Assembly: GCF_022539665.2 (NCBI RefSeq)
Contig: NC_081336.1
Span: 558,001 to 622,000 of the forward strand
Origin: Daphnia carinata
Lineage: Eukaryota > Arthropoda > Branchiopoda > Diplostraca > Daphniidae
Length of the DNA: 64,000 nucleotides
Direction of reading: 5' to 3'
Below the pieces are notes generated by a model, which was not told where the DNA came from, made no database searches, and saw nothing but the letters and a program-made list of their open reading frames with translations. The position numbers were made by a program, and so were the translations under genes. Each line of letters opens with the position of its first letter. The stretch's first letter is position 1. This document shows positions 11,528-21,852 of the stretch, piece by piece.

Positions 11528-14500
11528 TGGTTTTTTCCTTTCTGATATTTGGATTTCCCGCTGCGATATTTATGAATCATATTCAAACAAAAAAGAATCA
11601 AAAAGGAACACACACAACAAAAAAAAAAAAATGGGCTGGGTCGGCTTATTGAAATTCTTTCATTTTCGTATAGTTCATCCGCATCGCATTCCGAAAAATG
11701 TTTTGCTATCGTTAAAAAACAAACAAAAAACAAACAAAATCAATAGATTTAATTATTCATCCATTTTTGTTTTGTTTTTTTTTTGCCTATCGCAATCATC
11801 CACCGTATATACCCATTTTTTTTTTTTTTTGTCTTTGTTCCTTTCGAAATTTTTGGTTAAATAGCCCAGTCTGAATTTCCTCTTTGGCCAACTAAGAAAA
11901 GAAGAGCAAAACCGGATGAAGGTTTGAAAATATTTAAAAAAAAAAAAAAAAGAAATCCGTTTTCCTATTCAAATGTTTTCAGGTGTGATTTTTACTCAGG
12001 GAGGGATGTTTTTTTTTTGTTTTTTTTTTTTCTTTTAAAAAAAAAGGGGGGGGGGCAACTATTGTTGGATATTAGCCTGGCAGAAACGACTCCGGCTGTC
12101 CCCTTCCAAAAAAGAGAAAAAAAAAAAAAAAAAAAAGGGAGCGCAACAACAAGCAAAAAAAAAAAAAAGAAAAGCTTCTAAATCGACAGACATTGACTCT
12201 CTCAACGGTCGATTGAATCGATAATTTGACGTGATGGATGACTTTACTGGCAAAGGTGCGCCTCTGTGTGGTGTTGGTGGTAGTCACACACAAAGAGGAG
12301 CTTCCGCTTCCCTTCTTCTTCATACCCAAAAGAAAAGGTAGAGGGGGGGGGGGTGTCTATATATCGTCAGTGATTCTTTTGTCGGAGGGCATTACAGTCA
12401 CATCAGCAGCTTTTTTCTAAATCTTTTTTTTTTTTTTTTTTTTTTTTTCTTTGTGTGTCATTGGAAGGCCTAAAAACTGTTTTATTATTCGATGTGCGTG
12501 TCGCTTATTTGTAACGAAACAAAAACACCAAAAATGGGCACCGTGCAATTGTTTGACACTCTACAAAAGATCTCTCTCTCTCTCTCCCTATTTTGCCCTG
12601 TCCGTTTAAGAACATCCACCCCAGCCGAGAGCTATCAATCGATTCCCTCTTTTTATTTTTTTTTTTATACTCGTTTATATACAATAATAAGAGCTGAATG
12701 ATGGAGAGACCCTATCATGTTGTTCGAGCTCTTCCCCCCCCCCCCCCCCCCCCTCAAAGTCGTTTTTTTTTTTCTCTTCTTTCAAAAGCTACGTCCATTA
12801 TAGTTCATTTGACTTTTGGATACTAAACGGCCGTGTGTGTCTCGTTTTTGTGTGCGCTCGAAATCCATTGAAATGTTCGCGTCTGCTCTTCACTCGACAG
12901 AGCAACACACAGAAAAAAGAAAAAAAAAAAAAATGCTACTAAAGGGAGGGATGTCACATTCAAAATTGATACTCGTCGTATTTATCCTTCAAAGCTTCCG
13001 ATTGGCTTCCCCTCCCCCCTTGCATCTCTCCTGCCTGATCGTGGAACACACACACACACACGTGAGAAGTCTTCTCGCGTGTGTCACACGATCCGCTTGG
13101 AAAGAAGATTTTCATGTTGAAATTTCCCACCACATCGTTTCGTGTAATTCAAGCGCATTTCAGTCGTCTTTGTTTTGTTTTTTTAACTTATACACACACA
13201 CGTTAACCAGCATCATAATGTGTATTGCATACCTAGTCCCCTCACTTCGTAATGGATACGCTTCTTCTTCCTTTTTCTAAGTTAGTAAGTAGTTGGCTTT
13301 TGTAGGTGTTTCATTATTTTATTTTTTTTTCAGGGAGGGGGTTGGAGGGGTAGTGGAAATAAGAATAGCCACTGGGATTTTTATTTTTTTTTTTTTTATT
13401 TGATAGTGTCAGCTGATATTGTGGAAATGTGTTGTTGCGACCGAGAGACTTGACAAAGAACAAGTCGCCGACTGACGTGAAAGTTTTCCTCTTTTTTTTT
13501 TTTTGGTTCTCTTGCCCCTTTGAAACAAAAGAAACGACACGATCGAATTTGATACAAACCAGTGAAAATGATGTTTTGATGACGATTTCACGAATCTCGT
13601 GTTACAACTGTTTCTCTTTTCCCTTTTTTTCTTTTTCTTTTGGGACGATGGGCAAGGTTTTTTCGACAAATCAGGAGAAGACTGCTGCGTTTTTTTGTTT
13701 TAAACTCGGACGTAGGATGACGTTGTTCGTGTGAACATCTGAAACGCGCGCCAAAAAAAATAAGCGGAAATGGATTTTTGTGTTTGATTGTTGCAAGTAA
13801 CAGTTGATGTTCAACTCAGAGCACCGAGAATGTCTATCGTGAAAAAAAAAAAAAAAAAAAAACTCCTCCTCCTCTTCCGGTTTTGAGAAATCACAAACAG
13901 AAGAATGCTCTCTTATTGGGCCAGGTCTCCCCTTTTTGCTTTGGCGCGGGCTTCACACACTTCACGGTTGTGTGTTAGATCGCCATCGGAGAAACCCCCC
14001 CCGCTTTCAAAATGGGCATTTTATTTTTTTGTGAGTCTTGTATGTTCAATGCTGGCTGCTGCTGTTTAGACGTTCCAGCGATCTAGAAACTAGAAAGAGT
14101 TTTTTTTTTTTTTTCCTTATCGTCTCCCTTTGGTCTCTTGCTGTGCTGGCCCGGTCGGCGGTCTCTTCTTTTTTCCTTCCTAAACTCATTCACCAATAGA
14201 AAAAAAAAAAAAAAAAAAAAAAATCAAAAGGAAGGAGATTTTTTTTTTTTGTTCTCTTTTTCTTTTAATTTTATGATCTTTAAGGGGAGTCTTATAACTC
14301 GGGCTTGCCGCCGCCGAGCCAACAGTCAACTGCCGCCGCCAGGGAAAATTTGCTTGGCCCCTTGTGATCGGAGCATGCTGTGATTTGTACCGGCGGCGGG
14401 AATATTTAAAAGACTATAAATCTATATACACACATGCAGGCACGATTGTTATTTCTTATGCCGTGCAGCGCGTTTTTTTTTTTTTTTTTTTTTGATTTCG

Positions 14501-14616
14501 ACTAGGAAATTAATTTCTTCTCCTCCCCCCCCCCTTCTTTTTTTTTTTGGTTTTGTTTCATAAAAAGAAATTCATTCACAAAAATTCAATGCGGTTTAGG
14601 ACGTGTCCGACTACAT

Positions 14617-14630
14617 CTGCCATCTAGCGG
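14617..14630 (-). promoter_or_regulatory. CTCF-like motif
   Basis: The minus strand reads CCGCTAGATGGCAG, which matches 13 of 14 positions of the animal CTCF core as I remember it (CCASYAGRKGGCRS). It lies 105 bases before the first RNF220 exon of this window. Motif similarity only; binding is not shown. Confidence 0.3.
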
Positions 14631-14735
14631 CCGATAGACGTTGCAATTCAATAATAATAATTTAAAAAAAAAAAAAAAATAAAGAAAAAAAAAAAAATAC
14701 TAAAAATGAATTTTAATTTTGATGAAATTGAATAG

Positions 14736-16268
14736 GCCGGAAGAAGTCTCCGCTGGATCCGTCGTGCTGTCCAGTTTGCGGCATCACGCTGCGATCGTCC
14801 GATTTGGAAGTCCACTTCGTTCAGGAATTGGAACGTCTTGAACGCGTTTCACGCACATTTCGTTCATCGTCGCATCATCACCACGCATCCGGCGCCAGTG
14901 GGAGCAGCGTCAGCCCGTCCGGCATGTCTGCGCCAGCCGCCACGTCCCAAGTTCAAAAACGTGAACAGGATACTCGCTGGGAGGTACATTTCGAAATCAA
15001 ATGAATCTCTAAAATTGAAACAAAAACTAATTGCTTCAATGAAACATGACTCAGACGTTTCATCGCATTCGAATTAACCGAACGAATCGAGTCAGAGCCA
15101 AAGCCCGTAAGCGTAGAGCCGATGAACGTGAAGATACTCCCGAAAACGGTCATCACCATCTGCAACACGGCGCCAGTGGAATAGCCGGATGTTCCAGCAC
15201 TCCGTGTCCCATTTGCGGGCAGAGAATGTACGGATCAGCTGAAGAACTCAATCAGCACGTGGTCCAATGTCTGAGACGGGCAAGTTTACCTATTCCCTTC
15301 ACTTACCTTGAACCGTTCATTTTTATTTAAATTAATGGAAATATATTTAAAAAAAAAAATAAATAAATAAATAAATACAGAATGGAGAAGAAGCCGATGA
15401 CGATGAGCCGTTGGATGTCGAAGGCGACAGCTATGAAGAGTATGAATGGGCCGGACAGCGACGCGTCAGGGCCAGTACTCTGCTAGAAGGAGGCTTTGGA
15501 GGTATAACTCTACAGTTACAGCAATAAGTTCTTGAAATCAAGGAACGACTAACAATTTCCCTACTTGTAAAGGTGTCGGTATGCACATTTCGAAAGCCGG
15601 CGACGAGGAAACGGAAGATGTGGTGGTCGACGGTGACGATACGGCCGCCTTCGGTCAGCCACAGTTCAATGAGAACGACATCCAATCAGCCGCAGCTGAG
15701 CATTCCTCCCAAGAAGAAGGTAAATCGTGCAAGCAGCTTCTTGTTATATTTCATGAATTGTTCTCATTGATAACGAAAAACGTTGCGATGCAGGTTTAGT
15801 CAAATGCGAGCGGGATGCACAGATGACCACGTACAAGGAGACTGATTCGAAAGATCACATTATCAACGCTTTGAAGAATCGCGTTTGTGATTTGGAAGAG
15901 ATGAACAAAGAGGCCAAACAGAAGAATCGTTGCCTCATTTGTTTGGTAATTTCGTTTATTCCACTCATGAACTGATTTAAAAAAAAAAAAAAAAAAAACA
16001 AAAAAAAAAACAAACATCCTTAATCAAAACATATTTGTCTTGTGCAGGGCGATTATCGGCAGCCAGTAGTGTCGACATCGTGCTGGCATGTTCATTGCGA
16101 AGAGTGTTGGCTTCAAGCATTGGTAAACACACATTTAAAACAATTGAATATCAATGAAAAGAGTTTGCTGAATTTTTTTTGGAAAAACATTTTTAGGGTA
16201 ACAAGAAGCTGTGCCCCCAATGCAACTTGATTACCTCGCCGACTCACCTCAGACGAATTTACATGTGA
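14736..16268 (+). CDS. RNF220: E3 ubiquitin-protein ligase RNF220-type, C-terminal seven coding exons (5' partial)
   Basis: RING-type E3 ubiquitin ligase, orthologous to animal RNF220. Exons are 14736-14983, 15055-15279, 15381-15501, 15573-15719, 15794-15945, 16048-16122 and 16197-16268, and all phases agree, giving 345 residues plus stop. Two short zinc-finger-like CxxC motifs (PSCCPVCG and STPCPICG) lie in the first two exons. An acidic stretch with EEYEWAGQRR and TLLEGGF, typical of this family, follows. A coiled-coil-like segment then leads into a C-terminal RING spanning CLIC, CWHVHCEEC and CPQC. The N-terminal half is not seen and should be upstream. The intron after 15279 has a GC donor (gcaagt); the continuing frame and family match support it. 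The protein ends in IYM. Confidence 0.9.
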
Positions 16269-16409
16269 ATTATCCCCCTCCCCTTTTTTTGTGATGTCAT
16301 CGTAATGTTTTTGGTTTCTCAAAGTCACTGAATTTCTGAATTCAACGTTAACTCTTCTGATTTTTTCTTTCTTTTCACGATAAACGTTTTTTTTTTTTTT
16401 TCTCCATTC

Positions 16410-16415
16410 AATAAA
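16410..16415 (+). terminator. Poly-A signal of RNF220
   Basis: AATAAA 142 bases after the RNF220 stop codon, and before the 3' end of the convergent NDUFB11 coding sequence. Confidence 0.6.
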
Positions 16416-16668
16416 ATTACAGTCCCTGATTTTTTCTCTTCTGTATGGTTACGTTCCCCTCCAACCGTTTCTCGGTGTTGTTTAGCGCGTCCTCTATGTT
16501 GTAAATATAGCAGGCTTCTTGCATCTTGCAATGCTTTTCCCAATTGTTTTCTGTCCCCAATTCATTTCAGTGCCAGGTAGAACATGTTTTAGTCTACCTT
16601 TCAGTTGGTTGGTTTATTGTATACACAAAGCATCATCTACAGTTATTTTCTTTCGTTACTTATTTATG

Positions 16669-17435
16669 TTAAATGATGATCTCAAAGTCACCCAGTTCTT
16701 CTTCAGACGGCAACACAATCTTGGACTCATCGACATAGTTGGGGTCTAACAGAGGAAGTCCTTTTGCCTCCCTTTCCCGAACAAGAAGGTAGGCTTCTCG
16801 TTGGGCCCAATCTCTCAAGCTGGGTAAACGAGACAACGCGAAAAAGTCGTAGATTATTATCTCACGTTTGTTACAGCATTTACAACTTACGTTCTGTCAG
16901 GCCCGTAATAGTATGCAAAGGAGCCCAAGACTATGCACACTGTCACACCAAGAAATGAGAACATGTGTGCAGAGGCAACATCCTCATATTGGTCTGTCGG
17001 GTGGAAACCATAATTCATCCATTTCTACAAACAAGAAGAAAATACAGTCAATTCTGTAAGGGCTCGTGACACCACTGGGTCTCAGAAACCAAACAAGACT
17101 TACAAATAGAAATATATACAAGTAAAATTTGCGTACAGAATGACACAAACTGACCGTGAAAGCAACTAGACTTAATTTTCAACGACAGATGGACCTTCAT
17201 TGAAGAGACTATTATAAAATTTCATTTACACCTTTTTAGCGGCAGTTGCTGCAGCAGTGGTATTCACATCGTGTGAGTTTTGGGTTGCTTCATGCGAAGG
17301 AATTTTTTCGGTTACGACAGCCGTTTCATCGTTCTTTTTAGACGTGGAAATGCAGCGTTTACCAAATTGGGCAGGTCGAAGATAGTTGTTTAAGGGGGCT
17401 ACAAGCCTTCCTGATTGACGAACGACGAACGCCAT
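16669..17435 (-). CDS. NDUFB11: NADH dehydrogenase [ubiquinone] 1 beta subcomplex subunit 11 (ESSS)
   Basis: Accessory subunit of the membrane arm of mitochondrial complex I. Exons on the minus strand are 17435-17232, 17024-16891 and 16819-16669, giving a continuous 162-residue frame. The N terminus is an Arg-rich, acid-free mitochondrial targeting peptide (MAFVVRQSGRLVAPL). One transmembrane helix (FSFLGVTVCIVLGSFAYYY) follows the WMNYGFHPTDQYED segment. The C-terminal block RDWAQREAYLLVRERE and GLPLLDPNYVD is highly characteristic of the family. The gene converges on RNF220, with about 250 bases between the RNF220 poly-A signal and this stop codon. The first 25 residues and the promoter region are duplicated at about 39617-39960. 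Confidence 0.93.
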
Positions 17436-17496
17436 TTTTCTTAAAGGAAATCCACCAGTTACAAGTCGCTAAATATTTGTGCAGACGACGAAAGTC

Positions 17497-17512
17497 AACG
17501 CCACCTAGCGAT
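17497..17512 (-). promoter_or_regulatory. CTCF-like motif in the NDUFB11 upstream region
   Basis: The minus strand carries CGCTAGGTGGCG, matching most of the CTCF core, about 65 bases upstream of the NDUFB11 start codon. The same block is kept in the duplicated 5' end at 39753-39770. Confidence 0.25.
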
Positions 17513-17810
17513 AACATTCCTAACGGTACGTACAAATAGCCCAAGTAGGGATTAAATAAGCACTACGTTCTGCGTAATATGTCGAACGTTTAGCAACAAA
17601 ATTTATATTTAAGCAATTTTGTATGGCAATCCGTTTTACACAAAAAAAAAAAAAAATGTCGGAAAAACAAAAAAAAATCGCACTTTTTTCTTTTTTTCCG
17701 ACACGTAGCCATCTACCGCTCAGACTCGTTATTACTGGCGTAGGCAATTTCAGTCCATTGTATCCCATTAGCAGTTAATTGAGTAGCGTGGCTGGAGGAA
17801 CAATTGAAAA

Positions 17811-18383
17811 ATGGATAAGATAATAAAACAAAAGGATGGTAAGTATAAACATTATTATATTGGTTTTCAATTATTAATTATTGTTTATTAGATCAAATTA
17901 TGAAGCTGCAGGCCCAGTTATTGGAACAACACAAAATATTAGATATCAAAGCTAAGGATCGTAGGCCTAACACGTAATGATTCTATTTATTTGCTTTTAT
18001 TCATTCGTGTTTTGTAGCTCAAATTTTGAGTCTACAAGCTCAGCTAGGGGAAAAGAACAAATTGGAATGGAACAGTTTCCAAACAGTGAAGGAGGTTTTT
18101 CCAAACTCATCCCTAACTGAACATGAGGATGAATTGGCAATAGGCGAACACAGTCAGGTACCTAAACTTTTCAAATAAGAATTCAAAATAAGTATAGAAT
18201 TTTAACAAACAATTATTTATTGCTTAGTTATTCAGTCTACCACATGACAGTGTGTTAATGTTAAATTCTGTTAGTACTGCACTAAAAGAATTGTTAGTAA
18301 TAAGTCCATGCAGCGAAGGAATTGAACAATTGTGGGACCGTATTTGGGCTGAAAATGGGTGTGGTATGGAAACCCAGAAATAG
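17811..18383 (+). CDS. Small coiled-coil protein, copy 1 (family unknown)
   Basis: I do not recognise the family. Exons 17811-17838, 17892-17960, 18018-18157 and 18228-18383 join in phase to a 130-residue protein starting MDKIIKQKDD. Two short coiled-coil heptad blocks (QIMKLQAQLLEQH and QILSLQAQLGEK) are encoded by exons 2 and 3, as if one segment had been duplicated. An acidic stretch (TEHEDELAIGEH) and a Leu-rich C-terminal block (STALKELLVISP, then QLWDRIWAENG) follow. It lies in the left arm of the inverted duplication. Copies 2 (21853-22429, -) and 3 (46081-46654, +) keep the same exon structure without stops. Further conserved segments follow the stop but do not extend the frame. Confidence 0.5.
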
Positions 18384-18479
18384 CACGAGTTCAACATAAA
18401 ACATGAATTAGGTACTTTTCGGTTTTTTGTCTATCGAAACAGTATTTTTAATGCTATTATTTTGCATTCACAGAATTCT

Positions 18480-19200
18480 AGTGGGGGATCAAGTCAAGTC
18501 TAGAAGTGTTACAGGATGGAAGAGTGAGCCTACAGTTGAAAAACACTGAAAGTGCATTACCATTAAGGTATGAGGTAAAGTAATAGAGTATGCAAATTGC
18601 CTAATGAGAAGTACCATCTTGTGTTAATGAATCCAGTACAACAGCAATCCTTTATAGTTCTGTCACAGCTAGAAGCCTCAAATAATTCTGCTTCTCTGTC
18701 TAAAGAACAACTTGTCCTTTACGTTCAGAGTGTTGGGGAAACTGGGTACTTAAATGGCCCTAAAGATGTTTTAATTTTGCTTCTATTGCAGAGATGAACA
18801 TCATACATGGACTCTTTAGGTATGAAAGGATTTTTCTTCAAATAATTTTGAATTTATGACGAAGAATTTCTCCTCCTTTTTGCCAACCAGGTCTTATCTA
18901 CCAAAAAAAATTTTATCCAATAGGAAAGGATTTTCATGTACTGGGAACACAACTATCAACAATGCAACATTCTACAGGTGCTAGTTTATCATTCAAGAGC
19001 CTTATACAATGAAGTTAATCTGCAATTTGTATGTCCTTTCCCAAGCTTCCACCAGAAGTTGAATCTATGAGTCATGTAAGTTCCATGATCAACAATTGAT
19101 GTGTTTAACGGTGTTGTTTTTCTTTTCTCAATATAGGTTAATAGTAACATTGGATCTGAAAAGATTCTTGGTTGGAGCAAGACACTGAATAAATTGTATT
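18480..19200 (+). other. Conserved segments downstream of coiled-coil gene copy 1
   Basis: A segment near 18494 encodes WGIKSSLEVLQDGRVSLQL before a gtatga donor. A second near 18630 encodes a block containing LSQLEASNNSASL and QSVGETGYLNGPKDV. Both recur in the right arm and at 46740-47080, so they may be further exons of the same ancestral gene. I could not join them in frame to the first four exons because of the TAG at 18381. Function unknown. Confidence 0.3.
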
Positions 19201-19340
19201 GATTGGATGGATGACATGACATTGCTATACTTAATTCGGATTCCCCAGACGGTATTTGATATTAAAAAAATTGAAGTGCATATCTGGGCTCCCTTCTTTT
19301 CTGAAGCCCCGTTTCCCCTGTTCTGTAGCCCCGTTTCCAC

Positions 19341-19690
19341 TTGACTCATAATAAGCCCGTAGGGGGTCATGCCCCTACTGTACGGTATATATAAAAACAA
19401 CATATACCGAGGTTTGGAGGGCTCTGGCCGGAAAGGGGACGTGGGGTGCCGCTTCGTCCGATGATGTGTTCACGGAGGGTGACGTGGCTGCCCACAAATC
19501 CGAACTAAAGGTTAATCGCTCCTGTAAAAATGTTCCAAATCTTCAGCTCTTCTTCCGGCTTCTCTTAGCCAATCACCGGGTAATCTCCCCGGTGGGTCAA
19601 CAAGGCAGTGTCTCCCCCTGCCTGGGTTGACGGCAACTTTTGAAAGGGCTATTGTGCCTTTTTAAAGTTGCAAAAATAATTGTAATGTGC
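19341..19690 (+). other. Hairpin-rich repeated element, copy A
   Basis: Five nested or serial inverted repeats are visible. GTAGGGG/CCCCTAC is at about 19360-19380. CGGTATAT/ATATACCG flanks an A-rich loop. CACCGGG (19574-19580) faces CCCGGTG (19588-19594). GTCAAC plus AGGCAG faces CTGCCT plus GTTGAC (19596-19631). GCAACTTT (19633-19640) faces AAAGTTGC (19664-19671). A TATATATAAAAA stretch near 19385 could act as a TATA box for transcription on this strand. Copies B (20555-20960) and C (54560-54965) keep all of this in reverse orientation. It has no open frame of note. It may be a structured non-coding RNA gene or a fold-back element. Confidence 0.5.
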
Positions 19691-19881
19691 AGAGAATTTT
19701 CAATAAAATTTTTTTTATAAAATTTTTTTTGCAAAATTCGTTTCTTTCATTGTCTGTGTTAGCTTTGTTCACACATTGCATTTATCAATTTTTTTTTTGG
19801 CTTTGCTTTATTTGTTTTTGTCACATTAGATGGTAAGGTGACGGGTATTGGTTTATCGTTTATCTGTAAGCATTCTTTATT

Positions 19882-19948
19882 ATCCAGGGATTGAACCCTG
19901 GATGTTCGGCATACCTCGCCGATGCTCTACCAATGAGCCACGAATCAT
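19882..19948 (-). other. tRNA-like sequence
   Basis: On the minus strand it has an A-box-like GTGGCTCATTGGTAGAG, a 5-bp anticodon stem (TCGGC/GCCGA) and a B-box-like GGGTTCAATCCC. Base 33 of the loop is A rather than T, so it is probably a pseudogene or SINE-like copy. Confidence 0.45.
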
Positions 19949-20069
19949 ATGATTTTAAGTTGGCTTTTTTTTCTAGTCACTTGTGGACTTGCATTTACAC
20001 TTACAATAAAACTGAAATGCAATTCTGCAATACTCTTCTACAATACTCTACTTCATTTTTACACATCTA

Positions 20070-20136
20070 CTGAGGTTTGAACCCAGGGTAACAGGTATCG
20101 CAGATAAAAGCTCTACCACAGAGCTAAGAACCTTAT
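20070..20136 (-). other. tRNA-like sequence
   Basis: The minus strand shows AGCTCTGTGGTAGAGC (D-arm-like) and GGGTTCAAACC (B-box-like). It is related to the copy at 47148-47219. The anticodon arm is degenerate. Confidence 0.4.
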
Positions 20137-20229
20137 GAAAGCAATAGAAAGATAAACATATAGTTGTGAAAGACTGCATAAACATCCTAGACGATAACAT
20201 ATGATATGCGATAATAAAATATTTAGATA

Positions 20230-20303
20230 TATCTCGTGGCTCAATGTTAGAGCATCGGCGTTGCACGCTGAATGTCTGGGGATCGGTTCCCATACGAGTA
20301 AAA
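20230..20303 (+). other. tRNA-like sequence, Ala(TGC)-like loop
   Basis: It shows TGGCTCAATGTTAGAGC, an anticodon stem TCGGC/GCTGA around loop GTTGCAC (anticodon TGC) and a weak B box GGATCGGTTCC. The acceptor stem pairs only partly. It recurs at 47316-47388, so it travels with the repeat unit. Confidence 0.4.
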
Positions 20304-20554
20304 CAAAATACAAAATTACTTCATAAAATATCCAGATTGTTCCTTAAATCTAAGTTGAAGAATTCAAAGAGTGTAATAAATAATACTTACAGATAAACGA
20401 TAAACCAATGGAAACAATGCTTACCATCAAAGGTGACAAAAACAATAAAGGTGAATTAAGCAAGCTAAATATAAAAAGTGTAACGTGTGAACACAGCGAA
20501 TACAGACAATGAAAGAAACGGATTTTGCAAAAAATATTTTATAAAAAAAATTTT

Positions 20555-20960
20555 ATTGAAAATTCTCTGCACATTACAATTATTTTTGCAACTTTAAAAA
20601 GGCACAATAGCCCTTTCAAAAGTTGCCGTCAACCCAGGCAGGGGGAGACACTGCCTTGTTGACCCACCGGGGAGATTACCCGGTGATTGGCTAAGAGAAG
20701 CCGGAAGAAGAGCTGAAGATTTGGAACATTTTTACAGGAGCGATTAACCTTTAGTTCGGATTTGTGGGCAGCCACGTCACCCTCCGTGAACACATCATCG
20801 GACGAAGCGGCACCCCACGTCCCCTTTCCGGCCAGAGCCCTCCAAACCTCGGTATATGTTGTTTTTATATATACCGTACAGTAGGGGCATGACCCCCTAC
20901 GGGCTTATTATGAGTCAAGGGGAAACGGGGCTACGGAAAGGAAGGGAGCCCAGATATGCA
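20555..20960 (-). other. Hairpin-rich repeated element, copy B
   Basis: Reverse-complement copy of 19341-19690 with the same stems (GCAACTTT/AAAGTTGC, GTCAAC/GTTGAC, CACCGGG/CCCGGTG) and the same TATATATA stretch. It is nearly identical to copy A and more diverged from copy C. Confidence 0.5.
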
Positions 20961-21852
20961 CTTCAATTTTTTAAATATCAAATACCGTCTCGGGAATCCG
21001 AATGAAGTATAGAAATATCATGTCATCCATCCAATCATTACAATTTATTCAGTGTCATGCCCCAACCAAGAATTTTTTCAGATCCAATGTTACTATTAAC
21101 CTACACTGAGAAAAGAAAAACAACACCATTAAGCATCTCAATTGTTGCTCATGTGACTTACATGACTCATAGATTCAACTTCTGGCAGAAGCTCGGGAAA
21201 GGCCATACAAATTGTAGATGAAATTCATTGTATAAGGCTCTTGAAGGATAAAATAACACCCCTAGAATGTTGCATTGTTGATAGTTGTGTTCCCAGTATG
21301 CTGAAAATCCTTTCCTATTGTTTAAATTTTTTTTTGTAGATTAGACATGGTTGGCAAAAAGGAGGAGAAAAGCTTCATCATAAGTTCAAACATTTTTCAA
21401 GAAAATTCCTTTCATACCTAAAGAGTCCATGTATGATGTTCATCGCTGCAATGCCAGTGAAGTGAAACATCTTTAGGGCCATTTAAGTACCCAGCTTCAC
21501 CAACACTCTGAGTGTAAAGGACAAGTTGTTCTTTAGCAAGAGAAGCAGAATTATTTGAGGCTTCTAGCTATAACAGAACTATAAAGGACTGCTGTTACAC
21601 ATGATTCATTCACACAAGATGGTACTTCTCATTAGACAATTTGCATACTCTATTACTTTACCTCATACCTTAATGGTAATGCACTTTCAGTGTTTTTCAA
21701 CTGTAGGCTCACTCTTCCATCCTGTAACACTTCTAGACTTGACTTGATCCCCCACTAGAATTCTGTGAATGCAAAATAATAGCATTAAAAATACTGTTTC
21801 GATAGACAAAAAACCGAAAAGTACCTAATTCATGTTTTATGTTGAACTCGTG

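Larger units (their letters stand above)
1..14735 (+). other. Long exon-less, microsatellite-rich stretch (probable RNF220 intron or upstream region)
   Basis: No open frame here looks like protein: the open frames are translations of poly-A/T, GA, CA/TG, GCC, poly-C and poly-G runs. The next feature downstream is an internal RNF220 exon that starts in phase 2 straight after an AG acceptor, so the preceding exon must lie in or before this stretch. No exon with conserved protein sequence was found, so at least 14.7 kb of intron or upstream DNA is inferred. That is very long beside the 60-200 base introns elsewhere in the window. Named repeats and three perfect hairpins inside it are listed separately. 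An unrecognised non-coding exon could still be present. Confidence 0.5.
17635..19880 (+). repeat. Left arm of a 2.2-kb inverted duplication
   Basis: The sequence reads in reverse complement at 20395-22640 with only scattered differences, small indels and microsatellite changes. The arm carries the far NDUFB11 upstream sequence, an intact coiled-coil gene, further conserved segments to about 19200, and a hairpin-rich element at 19341-19690. The spacer between the arms (19881-20394) holds tRNA-like sequences. Arm ends were set by eye. Confidence 0.85.

Noticed and set aside
208-14383. Dozens of open frames of 60-180 codons on both strands
   Set aside because: They translate homopolymers and microsatellites (runs of Phe, Lys, Pro, Ser-Leu, Cys-Val, Thr-His) and show no start context, splice logic or family resemblance.
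19561-19600. U2 snRNA (the reverse strand reads TTGGCTAAGA as in U2)
   Set aside because: Only about ten bases match; the rest of U2, including the branch-pairing region, is absent.
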